DNA of 40,112 bases, from assembly GCA_004356455.1 (NCBI GenBank), contig SMWZ01000016.1:1-40112 (forward strand), in the 5' to 3' direction. The notes below the pieces were generated by a model. That model was not told the DNA's origin. It worked only from the letters and a program-made list of their open reading frames with translations, and did not search any database. This DNA is from Deltaproteobacteria bacterium. Lineage in GTDB: Bacteria > Myxococcota_A > UBA9160 > SZUA-336. Shown in pieces: positions 31,253-39,763 of this stretch (positions within the stretch are counted from its first letter, which is position 1; each line of letters begins with the position of its first letter). A program made the position numbers and the translations under genes.

Positions 31253-31833
31253 GCCGAGATCTCGGCCAGCACATCGCGGAAACGTCCGAGGCTGCGCGGT
31301 AGCGCGTAACCTGTTCGATCCGCCAGACGTTCGGGATCGCCCTGCTCGAGATCCTGCACCAGCCCCTCGACAGAGAGCTTGAGCTCGCTCTCTGCGTCCT
31401 GCCAGGGCACGGCGATGCGGCCGCGTGTGCCCTGGTCGAGGTCCAGGGAGGCGTGAATGCCCTGAAGCAGTCCGACCAGGACCTGGAGCGCGTCCACGAC
31501 CGAGACCAGCCGGCTTGCCCCTTCGTGCTCCCGGCCGAGTCTGTAGTCCTGCGCGATCGAGTCCAGGACTGCGCAGATTCGCTCGATCCACTCCTGGGTT
31601 TCAGTCAGCGATTCCCAGGCCAGGTCCGCGGGCAGCGCGGTCTGCACCTCGAGTGTTCGAATCGCATCGGGCTCGAATTCGCCCAGCCGCTCCTCCGCGA
31701 TTTCCAGTCCGTTCACACGCAGAACCGAGATCACGTGTCCGGGCTGGAGAGCTCTTTGCAGGTAGCCTCTGAGCTCGCCGATCGAGCTCGGCCTAATCGT
31801 CTCGCTGACTTTGTTGATCTGGAGCTGGATCAT
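31249..31833 (-). CDS. Unknown protein of the flagellar modification operon
   Basis: 194 residues from ATG at 31833. The N-terminal 70 residues look like a small beta-rich domain (INKVSETIRPSSIGELRGYL, VISVLRVNGLEIAEE). The remainder is helical and acidic and probably dimerises. I do not recognise a family. No signal or membrane segment. Overlaps of four bases with the glycosyltransferase before it and the PilZ-like gene after it imply a shared role. Confidence 0.65.
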   Translation of the reverse strand: MIQLQINKVSETIRPSSIGELRGYLQRALQPGHVISVLRVNGLEIAEERLGEFEPDAIRTLEVQTALPADLAWESLTETQEWIERICAVLDSIAQDYRLGREHEGASRLVSVVDALQVLVGLLQGIHASLDLDQGTRGRIAVPWQDAESELKLSVEGLVQDLEQGDPERLADRTGYALPRSLGRFRDVLAEISA

Positions 31834-33488
31834 GTGGATCCTCCTTCTTGTACGAGCGGTAACGAGCGGTCCGCTTCGATCAGATGGCGCAGAACCGCGA
31901 CACGGCGTCGCAAGCTCCCGTAGACGCACCTGCTCATCCACGCGAGCGTGGGCAAATCGGCGTCGGGTAGATCTTCCAGCTCGCTTTCGTGGGCCAGACC
32001 CAGCGGGGCGAGCAGCGGCTCGGAGCGCGCGATTGCGTAGATCGCCTCGTCGGTCTCGCGTAGTGACTTGCTGCCCTCGCGTAGCTCGGCTGGCTGGTCG
32101 CCGAGATCCTCTAGGCGGGACACGATGTCTTCGGCATGGCGCGCGATCTCGTCCATCCTTTGGAGCTGTCCGGGTAGGCTGCTTGGTAGGGCCTTCCGCC
32201 ACTTCTCTGGCTGAATGCCGAAGCGTATCTGAGCCCGCTGCCAGATGGGCTCGAGCTGGACCGCGACGCCCTCGATACTCTCGAGAAACGCGGCCCGGTA
32301 GGCCAGCGCGAGCAGATCCTGAGGCTCGGGCTCGCGCGGATGCAGCGGAACGAGCTCGAGCAGCCCGTTCTCGTCAAAGTGCGTTCGCAGCACGTCCGCG
32401 CGGGGCAGCGATGAGAGGTCATCGACCGGCTTGTGTTCCAGGAGCCGTTGAACGAACTCCGCGAGCCATTGCGGCGGGATATCCTCGTGGCAGACCGTGT
32501 GTCCGCACTTGATGGAGTACCCGCAGGGAGCACAGGAAATGCGCGACATCAGCGCCCAGTGATCCTCGGCATAGACGGCCGTCTCGTAGGGGGTCCCGAG
32601 CCCGACGAACACGCTGCAGGTCGTGGTGCCCACGGCAGCGGCCAGGTGCATTGTTCCGGTATCACTCGTGAGCAGCAGCTGGGCTCGCTCCAGGACCGCA
32701 GCGAGCTCATCGATCGAGGTCTTGCCCACGAGGTCTTCGAACCAGACGCCCGGGCACGCGTCCCGGAGCTTGCGCGCCTGTTCCACTTCCGCGGCCACAC
32801 CGACTAGCACGATGCGCGCGCTGGGGATGCGCTGAGTGAGGTGGTTGAGGGTCTCGGCGAAGCGGCCGACGGACCAGGTCTTCGTGTCCGTGCTGGCACC
32901 GAGCTGAATCGCGACCCGTGGGCCGGGGCCGGGCAGCTGCTCGGCGGCGAAGGTGCGCGCGGGCTCCGGAACGTGTACGGACACGGGGACGCGGCTTCCG
33001 CAAAGCCCGGCCGCGCCCAGATAGAGATCCACCAGATTGAAGCGCGAAAGCCTCCGGGCTCGCACCAGGGTGGCTATGTGCCGCAGCCATTTATTGTCGA
33101 CGCGGCGCTGGCCGTTGCGATCCAGGGTGAAGCCGGTCGTCCTTTCGGTGTCGAGGAGCGAGAGCAGAACGGCGCTCGCACGCGAATGTGTGAAGTTGTA
33201 GACCACGTCGAAGTGAATCTCGGCCAGCCGATCCACCATCTCTCGAACTTTGCGGAAGCGCTCCACGAACCCCATGTCCGGCTGGCTTACGATCCGGGCC
33301 AGAGCATCGCCATCGAGCTCGTGGATCGCGTCGACGTCGGGCAGCATCTCTGCCACGGCTCGAAAACGACGCTTGACGATCAGGTGGATCTTCGCCGCGG
33401 GATGGCGCTTGCGCAGGCCGATCACGATCGGGCTTGTCTGCACGAGGTCGCCGAAGCGAGTCAGGTTGAGGATGGCGATATCTTTCAA
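31830..33488 (-). CDS. Family 9 glycosyltransferase with C-terminal extension
   Basis: 552 residues from ATG at 33488. Residues 1-350 are a GT9/heptosyltransferase domain: MKDIAILNLTRFGDLVQTSP, VAIQLGASTDTKTWSVGRF (192-210), SDTGTMHLAAAVG (275-287) and the Cys cluster SCAPCGYSIKCGHTVC (318-333). Residues 351-552 are an extra helical region that ordinary heptosyltransferases lack. In this locus it probably glycosylates flagellin or a precursor rather than LPS core. It overlaps both neighbours by four bases. Confidence 0.85.
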   Translation of the reverse strand: MKDIAILNLTRFGDLVQTSPIVIGLRKRHPAAKIHLIVKRRFRAVAEMLPDVDAIHELDGDALARIVSQPDMGFVERFRKVREMVDRLAEIHFDVVYNFTHSRASAVLLSLLDTERTTGFTLDRNGQRRVDNKWLRHIATLVRARRLSRFNLVDLYLGAAGLCGSRVPVSVHVPEPARTFAAEQLPGPGPRVAIQLGASTDTKTWSVGRFAETLNHLTQRIPSARIVLVGVAAEVEQARKLRDACPGVWFEDLVGKTSIDELAAVLERAQLLLTSDTGTMHLAAAVGTTTCSVFVGLGTPYETAVYAEDHWALMSRISCAPCGYSIKCGHTVCHEDIPPQWLAEFVQRLLEHKPVDDLSSLPRADVLRTHFDENGLLELVPLHPREPEPQDLLALAYRAAFLESIEGVAVQLEPIWQRAQIRFGIQPEKWRKALPSSLPGQLQRMDEIARHAEDIVSRLEDLGDQPAELREGSKSLRETDEAIYAIARSEPLLAPLGLAHESELEDLPDADLPTLAWMSRCVYGSLRRRVAVLRHLIEADRSLPLVQEGGST

Positions 33489-35308
33489 CTCGTTTGCCCC
33501 GGCGCGTTGAAATATTGGGTCTCACCCAGGGCCTCGCGCATATAGAGGAGCAGCTTTTCCTCTCGCGAGAGCTCGCCTTCGCCGCTTGCCACGGCCAGCG
33601 TGATGGCGTCAGTATCGACCACGCGGTCGGGCTCGAGGCGTCCCAGAACCGCCGCCAACGCGGGCTCGTCGCGGCACGACTCGAGTACGGCTCCAACGGT
33701 GGGAAGGTCCGGGCGCCGCGGCGTGAGCGGAGCCGGCCCCGCTCGCAGCGCGTCGATCGCTTCCTCCATCCGATGCCGATAGGTGTGCTCGGCCAGCGCT
33801 CGGCGGCGTCCGTTAGCCGCGATCTCCAGGCGCTCGTCCTCGTGCTCGAGGTAGTAGCCGATCTTCTTTCGGCACTCGTAGATGTCTTTGAAGGTCTCCA
33901 CCTCCACGCCGGGCTGCAGCGCCAGCGCCAGATCGCGCCGCTGATCTACCAGCTGGAACGCGCACGCGCCGGCGAGCTCGAAGGTGCGAGGGTTCAGGAA
34001 ATCGCCCACCGGGTTGACGCCGTCACACCAGGGCGAGGAGTGCAGGTTGAGATTGAGCCGCGTGGCATTGAAGATCAGATTCGATGTCTCGGCCGACTGA
34101 CGCACATTCGGCTCCGGCATGGCGTCTCTGAACACGGGATCTTTGGGCCACTCCGTGCCGTAGATGCGCAGTCCCAGGTCGAAGAGAGCGGGAAGGAACT
34201 GGATGCGGTTGTGATAGCCGGCGCCCAGGAAGGACAGGTCGCTGCCATAACGCGCACGCTGCTCAGAGGAGAGCTCGAGTGGATGCGTAACCGTGGGGTC
34301 GAACGCCATCTGCAGCGGTACACCGTACCCGCCGGCCTCTCGCAGAGGCTGCGAGAACTCATCGGGCTGGACATGGAAGATCGTATCGTAGTGACGCGCG
34401 AGCTCCCGCCAGTACGACATCACACGAAAGTCCTCGCAGAACCAGAAGGCGCGCGTGATTCCCATTGCGCGCAGCCGATCCAGCGTCTGAGAATCCAGCG
34501 GTGCCTGGGCTACGGCGAAGACGAGGTCCGGGGGGTCGAGCTGGAACGACGCGAGGACCGTCTCGCCGATCAAGCGCACCAGCCCCGCTCGCAAGGTGGA
34601 GGACGCTTCGGCGAGGCGAGGGTCGTCCGTGGAGCGTTGAATCGATTGATATGCGGCCCAGAAGGGAGCGAAGTCGAGCTCGCGCACGTAGTGCCCGAGC
34701 TCCCTCAGTGCTCGCGCACAGGCCTGTGCGACCGGCAGGGAGCCCCCATAGAGCGGTGGGATCACGGCGATGCTCAGCGGCGACGCCACTCCGCCCGGGT
34801 GAAAGCGCCGCGCCAGGTCATCGTGCAGGTCGGGCGCGCGGCGCCGGGCGGTCGCGTGGCTCAGGAAGAGCCCGCGCTCCGAGCCCTGAAATAAGGGGTG
34901 ACAGGCGATGCTCGCGGGGTCGCTCGCAACGATGAGCTGGCAGCGCTCGAGCCCACGCGCGAGGTCCACGCGCTCGAGCACCCCCCGGCAGAGCTCCAGC
35001 GACGGCTCGACCACGAGTAGCTTGCCCTCGAAGCGCTCCAGGAAGTGAAGCGTGTGGACGCCCAGGCCAAACAGGACCATGCGCGTCGCACCTACCTCGG
35101 CCGCTCGCTCGAGGAAGTGTATCGCCAACCGCTCCGCCTCGCGCTCGGGGTTCTCCGCGCTGGCTTCCAGGCGACCGTCGAAGCGCACCGTCGGGGCTCC
35201 GCTGCTGGCGGTGAGGGCCTCGAACGCCGGGCCCGTTAGGCAACGATCGATTTCCTCCGCCAGCTCCGGGTTCTGCCTGCGGAGTGCCTCGAGATTCCGT
35301 TGAAGCAT
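33485..35308 (-). CDS. CgeB-like glycosyltransferase, likely flagellin modification
   Basis: 607 residues from ATG at 35308. The N-terminal 165 residues form a Rossmann-like domain (MVLFGLGVHTLHFLERFEGKLLVVEPS) similar to that in motility-associated glycosyltransferases. The middle, from IAVIPPLYGGSLPVAQACARAL, resembles the DUF3880/CgeB glycosyltransferase N-half. The NLHSSPWCDGVNPVGDFLNPRTFELAGACAFQLV stretch is the typical donor-binding half. A further 75 residues close the protein. Its position after fliS suggests O-glycosylation of flagellin in the cytoplasm. Four-base overlap with the GT9 gene. Confidence 0.78.
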   Translation of the reverse strand: MLQRNLEALRRQNPELAEEIDRCLTGPAFEALTASSGAPTVRFDGRLEASAENPEREAERLAIHFLERAAEVGATRMVLFGLGVHTLHFLERFEGKLLVVEPSLELCRGVLERVDLARGLERCQLIVASDPASIACHPLFQGSERGLFLSHATARRRAPDLHDDLARRFHPGGVASPLSIAVIPPLYGGSLPVAQACARALRELGHYVRELDFAPFWAAYQSIQRSTDDPRLAEASSTLRAGLVRLIGETVLASFQLDPPDLVFAVAQAPLDSQTLDRLRAMGITRAFWFCEDFRVMSYWRELARHYDTIFHVQPDEFSQPLREAGGYGVPLQMAFDPTVTHPLELSSEQRARYGSDLSFLGAGYHNRIQFLPALFDLGLRIYGTEWPKDPVFRDAMPEPNVRQSAETSNLIFNATRLNLNLHSSPWCDGVNPVGDFLNPRTFELAGACAFQLVDQRRDLALALQPGVEVETFKDIYECRKKIGYYLEHEDERLEIAANGRRRALAEHTYRHRMEEAIDALRAGPAPLTPRRPDLPTVGAVLESCRDEPALAAVLGRLEPDRVVDTDAITLAVASGEGELSREEKLLLYMREALGETQYFNAPGQTS

Positions 35309-35439
35309 GTGTCCCGACCCGCGCTAGGGGGGCGATTAGTGCAAAGCAATCCCCATGCCCGTGACAGCGCGGTTCGGCTGCGGAAGGTCGTGCTCGCTCC
35401 TGCCGCGCACGGGGGAAAAACTTGCCGGGGGTGTCAGGA

Positions 35440-35769
35440 TCAGACCGACTTGGAGACGAAGGCCGGGGTGTTCGAGCGGGCGGGTCGATAGCCCGCGGTT
35501 CCACTTTGCAGCTTTCTCAGCTCGGCCAGTCTCGCCTCGAGCTGCTCGCGCACGCCGGCGACCAGATGCTCCAGCTCGGCCTCCGCCTGCTCGAGCTCGC
35601 GTGTGAGCTCCTCTCCGGGAGCGGAGCTGGGAGGGCTCTCCTCGAGCGAGCGTTGCAGCTCCGCGCGGCCCGAAGAGACCTGCTGCAGGGTCTGCGCGAG
35701 CTCCTCTTTGGACGCCTCGAGCGCTTGTCGCGTGAGCTGCAGCCAGTCTATAAGGCGCGGGTCATCCAT
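35440..35769 (-). CDS. Small coiled-coil protein, FliT-like position
   Basis: 109 residues from ATG at 35769, six bases after the fliS stop. It is almost entirely helical with heptad-like Glu/Leu/Ala spacing, interrupted by a Pro/Ser hinge (SPPSSAPG) near residue 47. The tail is less ordered. Size, structure and place after fliS resemble FliT, the FliD chaperone, but sequence similarity is too weak to name it. The 131-base gap to the next gene shows no clear promoter. Confidence 0.6.
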   Translation of the reverse strand: MDDPRLIDWLQLTRQALEASKEELAQTLQQVSSGRAELQRSLEESPPSSAPGEELTRELEQAEAELEHLVAGVREQLEARLAELRKLQSGTAGYRPARSNTPAFVSKSV

Positions 35770-35775
35770 CGGGTG

Positions 35776-36165
35776 TCAGCGCTCCTCGTTCGGGCTGCGG
35801 GCTTCGATCGTGCGCCAGGCGGGCAGCAACGCCGCGAGCACCTCGATCGCCCCCTTGAGGGCCTTGCGATCGCCGTCGATGTTGGCCTGCGTCAGCGCAT
35901 TGAGCAGAAAGCCGTACAGGGCGTCCAGATTGGCGGCGATCTCCTGGCCCTGCTCGTGATCCAGCGCGGCGAAGAGCTCGGAGACGATGCGATGGGCGCG
36001 CCCCAGGGCATGGCCCCGGGCCGCGGGCTCGTCGAATTTCTCGAGTGCCTGTCGACTAAACAGGAGCGCACCCTCGTAGAGCAGAACGACGATCCGCAGC
36101 GGACCGGCGGATCCAATTTGGGCCTGTTGATACGTGGCGTGTACGGCTTGTGGGCTGATCTGCAT
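35776..36165 (-). CDS. fliS: Flagellin chaperone FliS
   Basis: 129 residues from ATG at 36165. FliS binds the C-terminus of flagellin in the cytoplasm and prevents early polymerisation. Recognisable parts are the AVHATYQQAQI N-terminus, LRIVVLLYEGALLFSRQALE in helix 1, AHRIVSELFAALDHEQGQEIAANLDALYGFLLNALTQAN in the core, and the closing helix with LLPAWRTI. It follows fliD by 27 bases. Confidence 0.93.
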   Translation of the reverse strand: MQISPQAVHATYQQAQIGSAGPLRIVVLLYEGALLFSRQALEKFDEPAARGHALGRAHRIVSELFAALDHEQGQEIAANLDALYGFLLNALTQANIDGDRKALKGAIEVLAALLPAWRTIEARSPNEER

Positions 36166-36192
36166 CCTGGTCCTCTCCTAGCGGAAGCGGGT

Positions 36193-37650
36193 TCAACGAT
36201 TCAGCGAAGCCAGCAAGAACTGGTCCAAGAACAGAGCCTGCTGCTGAAGATTACTCACCAGGCGCTCCAGCGCGGAGAACTGGCGAACGAGATTCTCCTC
36301 GACCCGGACCAGCCGCTCCTCGGCGTCGGCAATGCTCGACACGAGACCCGCGATCGTTTTGGTGGTGCCCTGGATCCGTGTCACCAGTACGCCGTCGATG
36401 GGATCGATGAACGTATCGGCGACGGCCCGGAGCTGATCCGCGAACGACGCGGGGCCCGCAAAGAAGTTCTTGACGTCATCCAGACTCGATGAGAGCTTTG
36501 ATCGAAGCTTGTCTTCGTCGAGCTTCAGGATTCCGTCTCGGTCGAGCTCGATTCCGATCTGTATGGAAGAGGTGATGTTGCCGGAGCCGATCTGGCTGGC
36601 GATGATGCTCGAGAGCTGGCGCTTGAGCGTGACCAGGGTCGAGTCTGCGATCAGCGGCCCGCCACGGTTCGTCGTGGGGTCCACCTCGGCCTGCTCACCG
36701 ATGATGCTGACCACGTCGTTGTAGGCGGAGACGACGTCCTGAATCGCGGTGACGATCGCATCGGCGTTCGTGACGGTCTGTGTCGTCACGTTGATCGTTA
36801 TGTCCTGGCCTCCGGTCTGGAGTGCCTCGATCGACACCCCCTGGATGATGTCGGTGAAGACGTTCGTTGGGCCCTCGATGTCGATCTCCCCGGCCCCGGG
36901 GTCGAGAGCCAGACGGGCGTTCTGAGCGTTCTGCTGCTGGGTGAAGTTCAGGCTGAGGTCATCCCCAAAGGTGATCTGCTCCGAGGCGCCCGTGTCCCCC
37001 TCGATGTAGACCCGGTACGGGGTACCGCCGAGGCCGGTGTCTACTATGTAACTTCGGAGGTTCGCGCCGGAGGCGTTGATCGCCTCCACGAAGCCCGTGA
37101 GCGTGTCGTTGGGGGCGCTGGTGTCGATCCCGGTGTCGACACCGTTGACGATGACGTTGTTGGTCCCGTCGATCTCGAGCGTGGTCGTGACCCCATTCAC
37201 GGTGACACTGAAGGTTCCGTTGGTGATTGTGTCCGTCGGAGCCGAGAAGCCCGTCGAGACGTGGCGGTCGTTTAGCGCGAGCTGCTCGACCTCGATTAGA
37301 ATCGTCGCGGATTCTGCCGATCCGGTGGCGGTCACCTTTGCGAGGTCCGCGTGGCTCGAGCTGGCCGTCGTCGTGCTCGTAGTCTTCTTGAACTCCTCCT
37401 CGAAGCTTTCCGTTCCGACGTCGGTCATGTTGTCGAGAGTCCGGAGAGCGTCGCGCAGGGCCAGGGTCTTGCTGTTCAGATCCTGGAGGATCGAGAGCTT
37501 GCCCTCGAAGTCCTCCTTCTGCCCCTCGAGCAGGTCGATGGGCCGACGCTCGAGCTGCAGGAGCTGGTCAATGATCTCGTTGGTGGGAATCCCGGACGCG
37601 ATGCCCCCGAAGGTGATGGAGCCGGTCAAGGAGCTGGAGCGGAGTCCCAT
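36193..37650 (-). CDS. fliD: Flagellar filament cap protein FliD
   Basis: 485 residues from ATG at 37650. FliD caps the filament tip and promotes flagellin assembly. The N-terminal D0-D1 region has ITFGGIASGIPTNEIIDQLLQLERRPIDLLE. The middle is beta-rich, Thr/Asn-rich and variable. The C-terminal domain holds LNFTQQQNAQNARLALDPG, GPLIADSTLVTLKRQLSSII and a long terminal coiled coil (SIADAEERLVRVEENLVRQFSALERLVSNLQQQ). Length and layout are normal. Confidence 0.94.
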   Translation of the reverse strand: MGLRSSSLTGSITFGGIASGIPTNEIIDQLLQLERRPIDLLEGQKEDFEGKLSILQDLNSKTLALRDALRTLDNMTDVGTESFEEEFKKTTSTTTASSSHADLAKVTATGSAESATILIEVEQLALNDRHVSTGFSAPTDTITNGTFSVTVNGVTTTLEIDGTNNVIVNGVDTGIDTSAPNDTLTGFVEAINASGANLRSYIVDTGLGGTPYRVYIEGDTGASEQITFGDDLSLNFTQQQNAQNARLALDPGAGEIDIEGPTNVFTDIIQGVSIEALQTGGQDITINVTTQTVTNADAIVTAIQDVVSAYNDVVSIIGEQAEVDPTTNRGGPLIADSTLVTLKRQLSSIIASQIGSGNITSSIQIGIELDRDGILKLDEDKLRSKLSSSLDDVKNFFAGPASFADQLRAVADTFIDPIDGVLVTRIQGTTKTIAGLVSSIADAEERLVRVEENLVRQFSALERLVSNLQQQALFLDQFLLASLNR

Positions 37651-37723
37651 GCTGCTTCCTTTCGAGCGAAACCTGCTCGAGGTTTAGCTCGTCTGGGCTC
37701 GGACCCCTCCGGCGGAGCGGGAG

Positions 37724-37749
37724 CGGGGAGGGGTTTTACCCCCTCCCCG
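37724..37749 (-). terminator. Strong hairpin between flagellin and fliD
   Basis: A perfect 10-base stem, CGGGGAGGGG (37724-37733) with CCCCTCCCCG (37740-37749) around TTTTAC, lies 33 bases past the flagellin stop. No T-run follows on the minus strand, so it may be a partial terminator or an mRNA 3-prime stabiliser that lowers fliD relative to flagellin. Confidence 0.55.
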
Positions 37750-37782
37750 GCCGGAATCCCGGTAATGCGACGATCGGTCTGC

Positions 37783-38631
37783 TTACTGGAGAAGCGTGAG
37801 CGCGATCTGGGAGGATACGTTGGCCTGGGCCAGCACGGCGATACCCGCCTGCTGGAGCACCTGGGCCCGCGTGAGCGCGGCCGTCTCCGCTGCGATGTCG
37901 GCGTCGCGAATACGGGAGTTCGCGGCCGACAGGTTCTCGATCGAAGATGCCAGGTTGTTGATTGTGGACTGAAGTCGGTTCGAGGCCGCGCCCAGGTTAC
38001 CGCGCACGAGCGAGACCGAGGAGAGTGCGGAGTCGATCTTCTCCAGTGCGGCCTGCGCCGATGCTGTCGTCGATACCGCTGCGTCGCTGCTCTGGATGGA
38101 AAGACCACTGGCGGTGGCGTTCCCGATGTTGAGCGTGATCCTGTCGACGGCCGCGTTGTTGAAGATCCCCACCTGGAAGGTGAGGGCGCTTCCGGCTCCC
38201 GAGAGCGAGCCATCGAGAAGCACGCGCCCGCCGAACCGCGTGGAGTTCGCGATACGCGTGATCTCGCTCTGCAGAGAGCTGAACTCGTTGTGAAGGAAGC
38301 TCCGCTCCGCGTTCCCGATGGAACCTTCGGAGGCGGACTGGACCGCGAGCTCTCGCAGGCGAATGAGGATGTTCGAGATCTCGTTCAGCGCGCCTTCGGC
38401 GGTCTGGATGACCGAGATGCCGTCGTTTGCGTTTCGCTGCGCCTGGCCGAGACCGCGAATCTGTGCACGCAATGACTCCGAGATCGCCAGCCCGGCTGCG
38501 TCATCGCCAGCGCGCGTGATACGCAAACCCGACGACAATCTGTCGAGTGCCCTGTTCAAGTCGAGCTGAGTCCTTGCCAGGTTCTTCTGCGCGTTAATGG
38601 ACGCGATATTTGTGTTGATGCGGAGACCCAT
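37783..38631 (-). CDS. fliC: Flagellin
   Basis: 282 residues from ATG at 38631, with GGAGGA at 38638-38643. D0/D1 domains are complete: [59 protein letters not shown] at the N side, and [39 protein letters not shown] with ALTLLQ at the C end. The variable region is very short (about residues 140-185), so the outer D2/D3 domains are essentially absent. Ser- and Thr-rich stretches there are candidate sites for the nearby glycosyltransferases. Confidence 0.96.
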   Translation of the reverse strand: MGLRINTNIASINAQKNLARTQLDLNRALDRLSSGLRITRAGDDAAGLAISESLRAQIRGLGQAQRNANDGISVIQTAEGALNEISNILIRLRELAVQSASEGSIGNAERSFLHNEFSSLQSEITRIANSTRFGGRVLLDGSLSGAGSALTFQVGIFNNAAVDRITLNIGNATASGLSIQSSDAAVSTTASAQAALEKIDSALSSVSLVRGNLGAASNRLQSTINNLASSIENLSAANSRIRDADIAAETAALTRAQVLQQAGIAVLAQANVSSQIALTLLQ

Positions 38632-38657
38632 TCGGATTCCTCCCTGAAATTTGGCCT

Positions 38658-38677
38658 GCGGAGCATCCTTGCTCCGC
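38658..38677 (-). promoter_or_regulatory. Hairpin in the flagellin 5-prime leader
   Basis: Perfect 8-base stem, GCGGAGCA (38658-38665) with TGCTCCGC (38670-38677), and a 4-base loop. It ends 14 bases before the ribosome-binding site of flagellin on the minus strand. It may protect the mRNA or be a site for post-transcriptional control of flagellin. Confidence 0.5.
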
Positions 38678-38730
38678 GTGCCCCTCCGTAATCGCCGATC
38701 GTCTGCGCCGGGATTCCGTGCGCACCCAGC

Positions 38731-38758
38731 TATTCGGAAACGCCGGATACGATCTTTA
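38731..38758 (-). promoter_or_regulatory. Possible sigma-28 flagellin promoter
   Basis: On the minus strand, TAAAG (38754-38758) is followed after 16 bases by CCGAATA (38731-38737). The sigma-28 consensus is TAAAG, about 15 bases, CCGATAA. Spacing is one base longer and the -10 has changes at its end. It would give a leader of about 90 bases containing the hairpin at 38658. No sigma-54 pattern was seen. Confidence 0.4.
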
Positions 38759-38821
38759 GGAGCCAACGACCAACTCGTCGAACGATCTCGACGGCTCAAG
38801 TGCGCGCAACTCCACACCGAA

Positions 38822-39745
38822 GTGCCGGAGGTGGAAGCGGATCGAGCTTATGCAGCTGAGGGCTGCGAGCCCCAACTCTGTGCAGACGATTTGCGGATAG
38901 CCCAATTTCTCGACTGCGAGTTCGATGGAGTTGCGGGTCTGGCGCGGGAGTTTCCCCTTCTTATTGGCGCCGGCAATCGGGACCGGCGCTTCGTTCTGGA
39001 GGAAGAGGGACGGCTTGTCGCACATGCCGCCTGGCGTCCGCTGATCTTACGTTCAGGCAGCGAGCGTCTGCTGGCGGCCGCAATCGGTCTGGTGACCACG
39101 CGGCGCACTCGGCGGGGTCTCGGCTACGCCACGCGAGTGGTCCATCACTGCCTGGAGCGGGCGCAGGAGGCGGGAGCCGACCTGGCGCTGCTGTTCGCAC
39201 CGCCGCGGAACCTGTACCGCAGACTCGGCTTCGTTGCGGCAGGAAGAGAGCGCTTGATCCGCCTGGAGCCCGGGGGCGCTGCTGCCAAGCTCAGGCGGGC
39301 AAATGCGGCTGATGCCGCGGAGCTGCTGCGCCTGCTGGAGCGACATTCACTTCGTGTTGAGCGCACACGAGCCGATTTCGAGACGCTCCTGGACGTACCG
39401 GGCACGCACGCCTATCTGCGTGAGCAGGATGGACGCGTCCGCGCGTACTGCGTGGAGGGCAAGGGCCGCGATCTCCGCGATGTGGTTCACGAGTGGGCGG
39501 GCGAGCCATCCGAGGTCGAGTGTCTCCTGCGTGCGCTTGCCACGGAGCTGGGTCGACCCCTATGTGTGCTCTCCCCCGAGTCCGAGCCGAGCCCACTGGA
39601 GGATCCGGAGCTGCTGCAGTCGTTCGCACTGATTCGGATCCTGCGGCCTCAACGTTTTGGCGGCGCGGATCCCGTGGAGGTCTTCGGCGACTCGCGCAAG
39701 CCCGCGCGGGTGCCCATCTATGTCTGGGGGCTCGACTCGGTCTAG
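38822..39745 (+). CDS. GNAT-family (Eis-like) acetyltransferase
   Basis: About 307 residues if started at GTG 38822; GTG 38831 is also possible and the frame is open back to 38651, over the flagellin control region. The GNAT core includes [15 protein letters not shown], the acetyl-CoA loop [16 protein letters not shown] (RxxGxG) and [20 protein letters not shown] second half with another GNAT-like fold ([25 protein letters not shown]) gives the double-domain layout of Eis-like enzymes. Substrate unknown. It is divergent from flagellin and 18 bases ahead of ispG. Confidence 0.8.
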   Translation: MPEVEADRAYAAEGCEPQLCADDLRIAQFLDCEFDGVAGLAREFPLLIGAGNRDRRFVLEEEGRLVAHAAWRPLILRSGSERLLAAAIGLVTTRRTRRGLGYATRVVHHCLERAQEAGADLALLFAPPRNLYRRLGFVAAGRERLIRLEPGGAAAKLRRANAADAAELLRLLERHSLRVERTRADFETLLDVPGTHAYLREQDGRVRAYCVEGKGRDLRDVVHEWAGEPSEVECLLRALATELGRPLCVLSPESEPSPLEDPELLQSFALIRILRPQRFGGADPVEVFGDSRKPARVPIYVWGLDSV

Positions 39746-39763
39746 GGTGCTAGCCTACCGGTC

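Noticed and set aside
33494-34894. 466-codon plus-strand frame opposite the CgeB-like glycosyltransferase
   Set aside because: It is a shadow of the real gene, with no domain and biased composition.
38641-38760. Sigma-54 promoter for flagellin
   Set aside because: No TGGCAC-N5-TTGC pattern on the minus strand; the sigma-28-like site is a better match.
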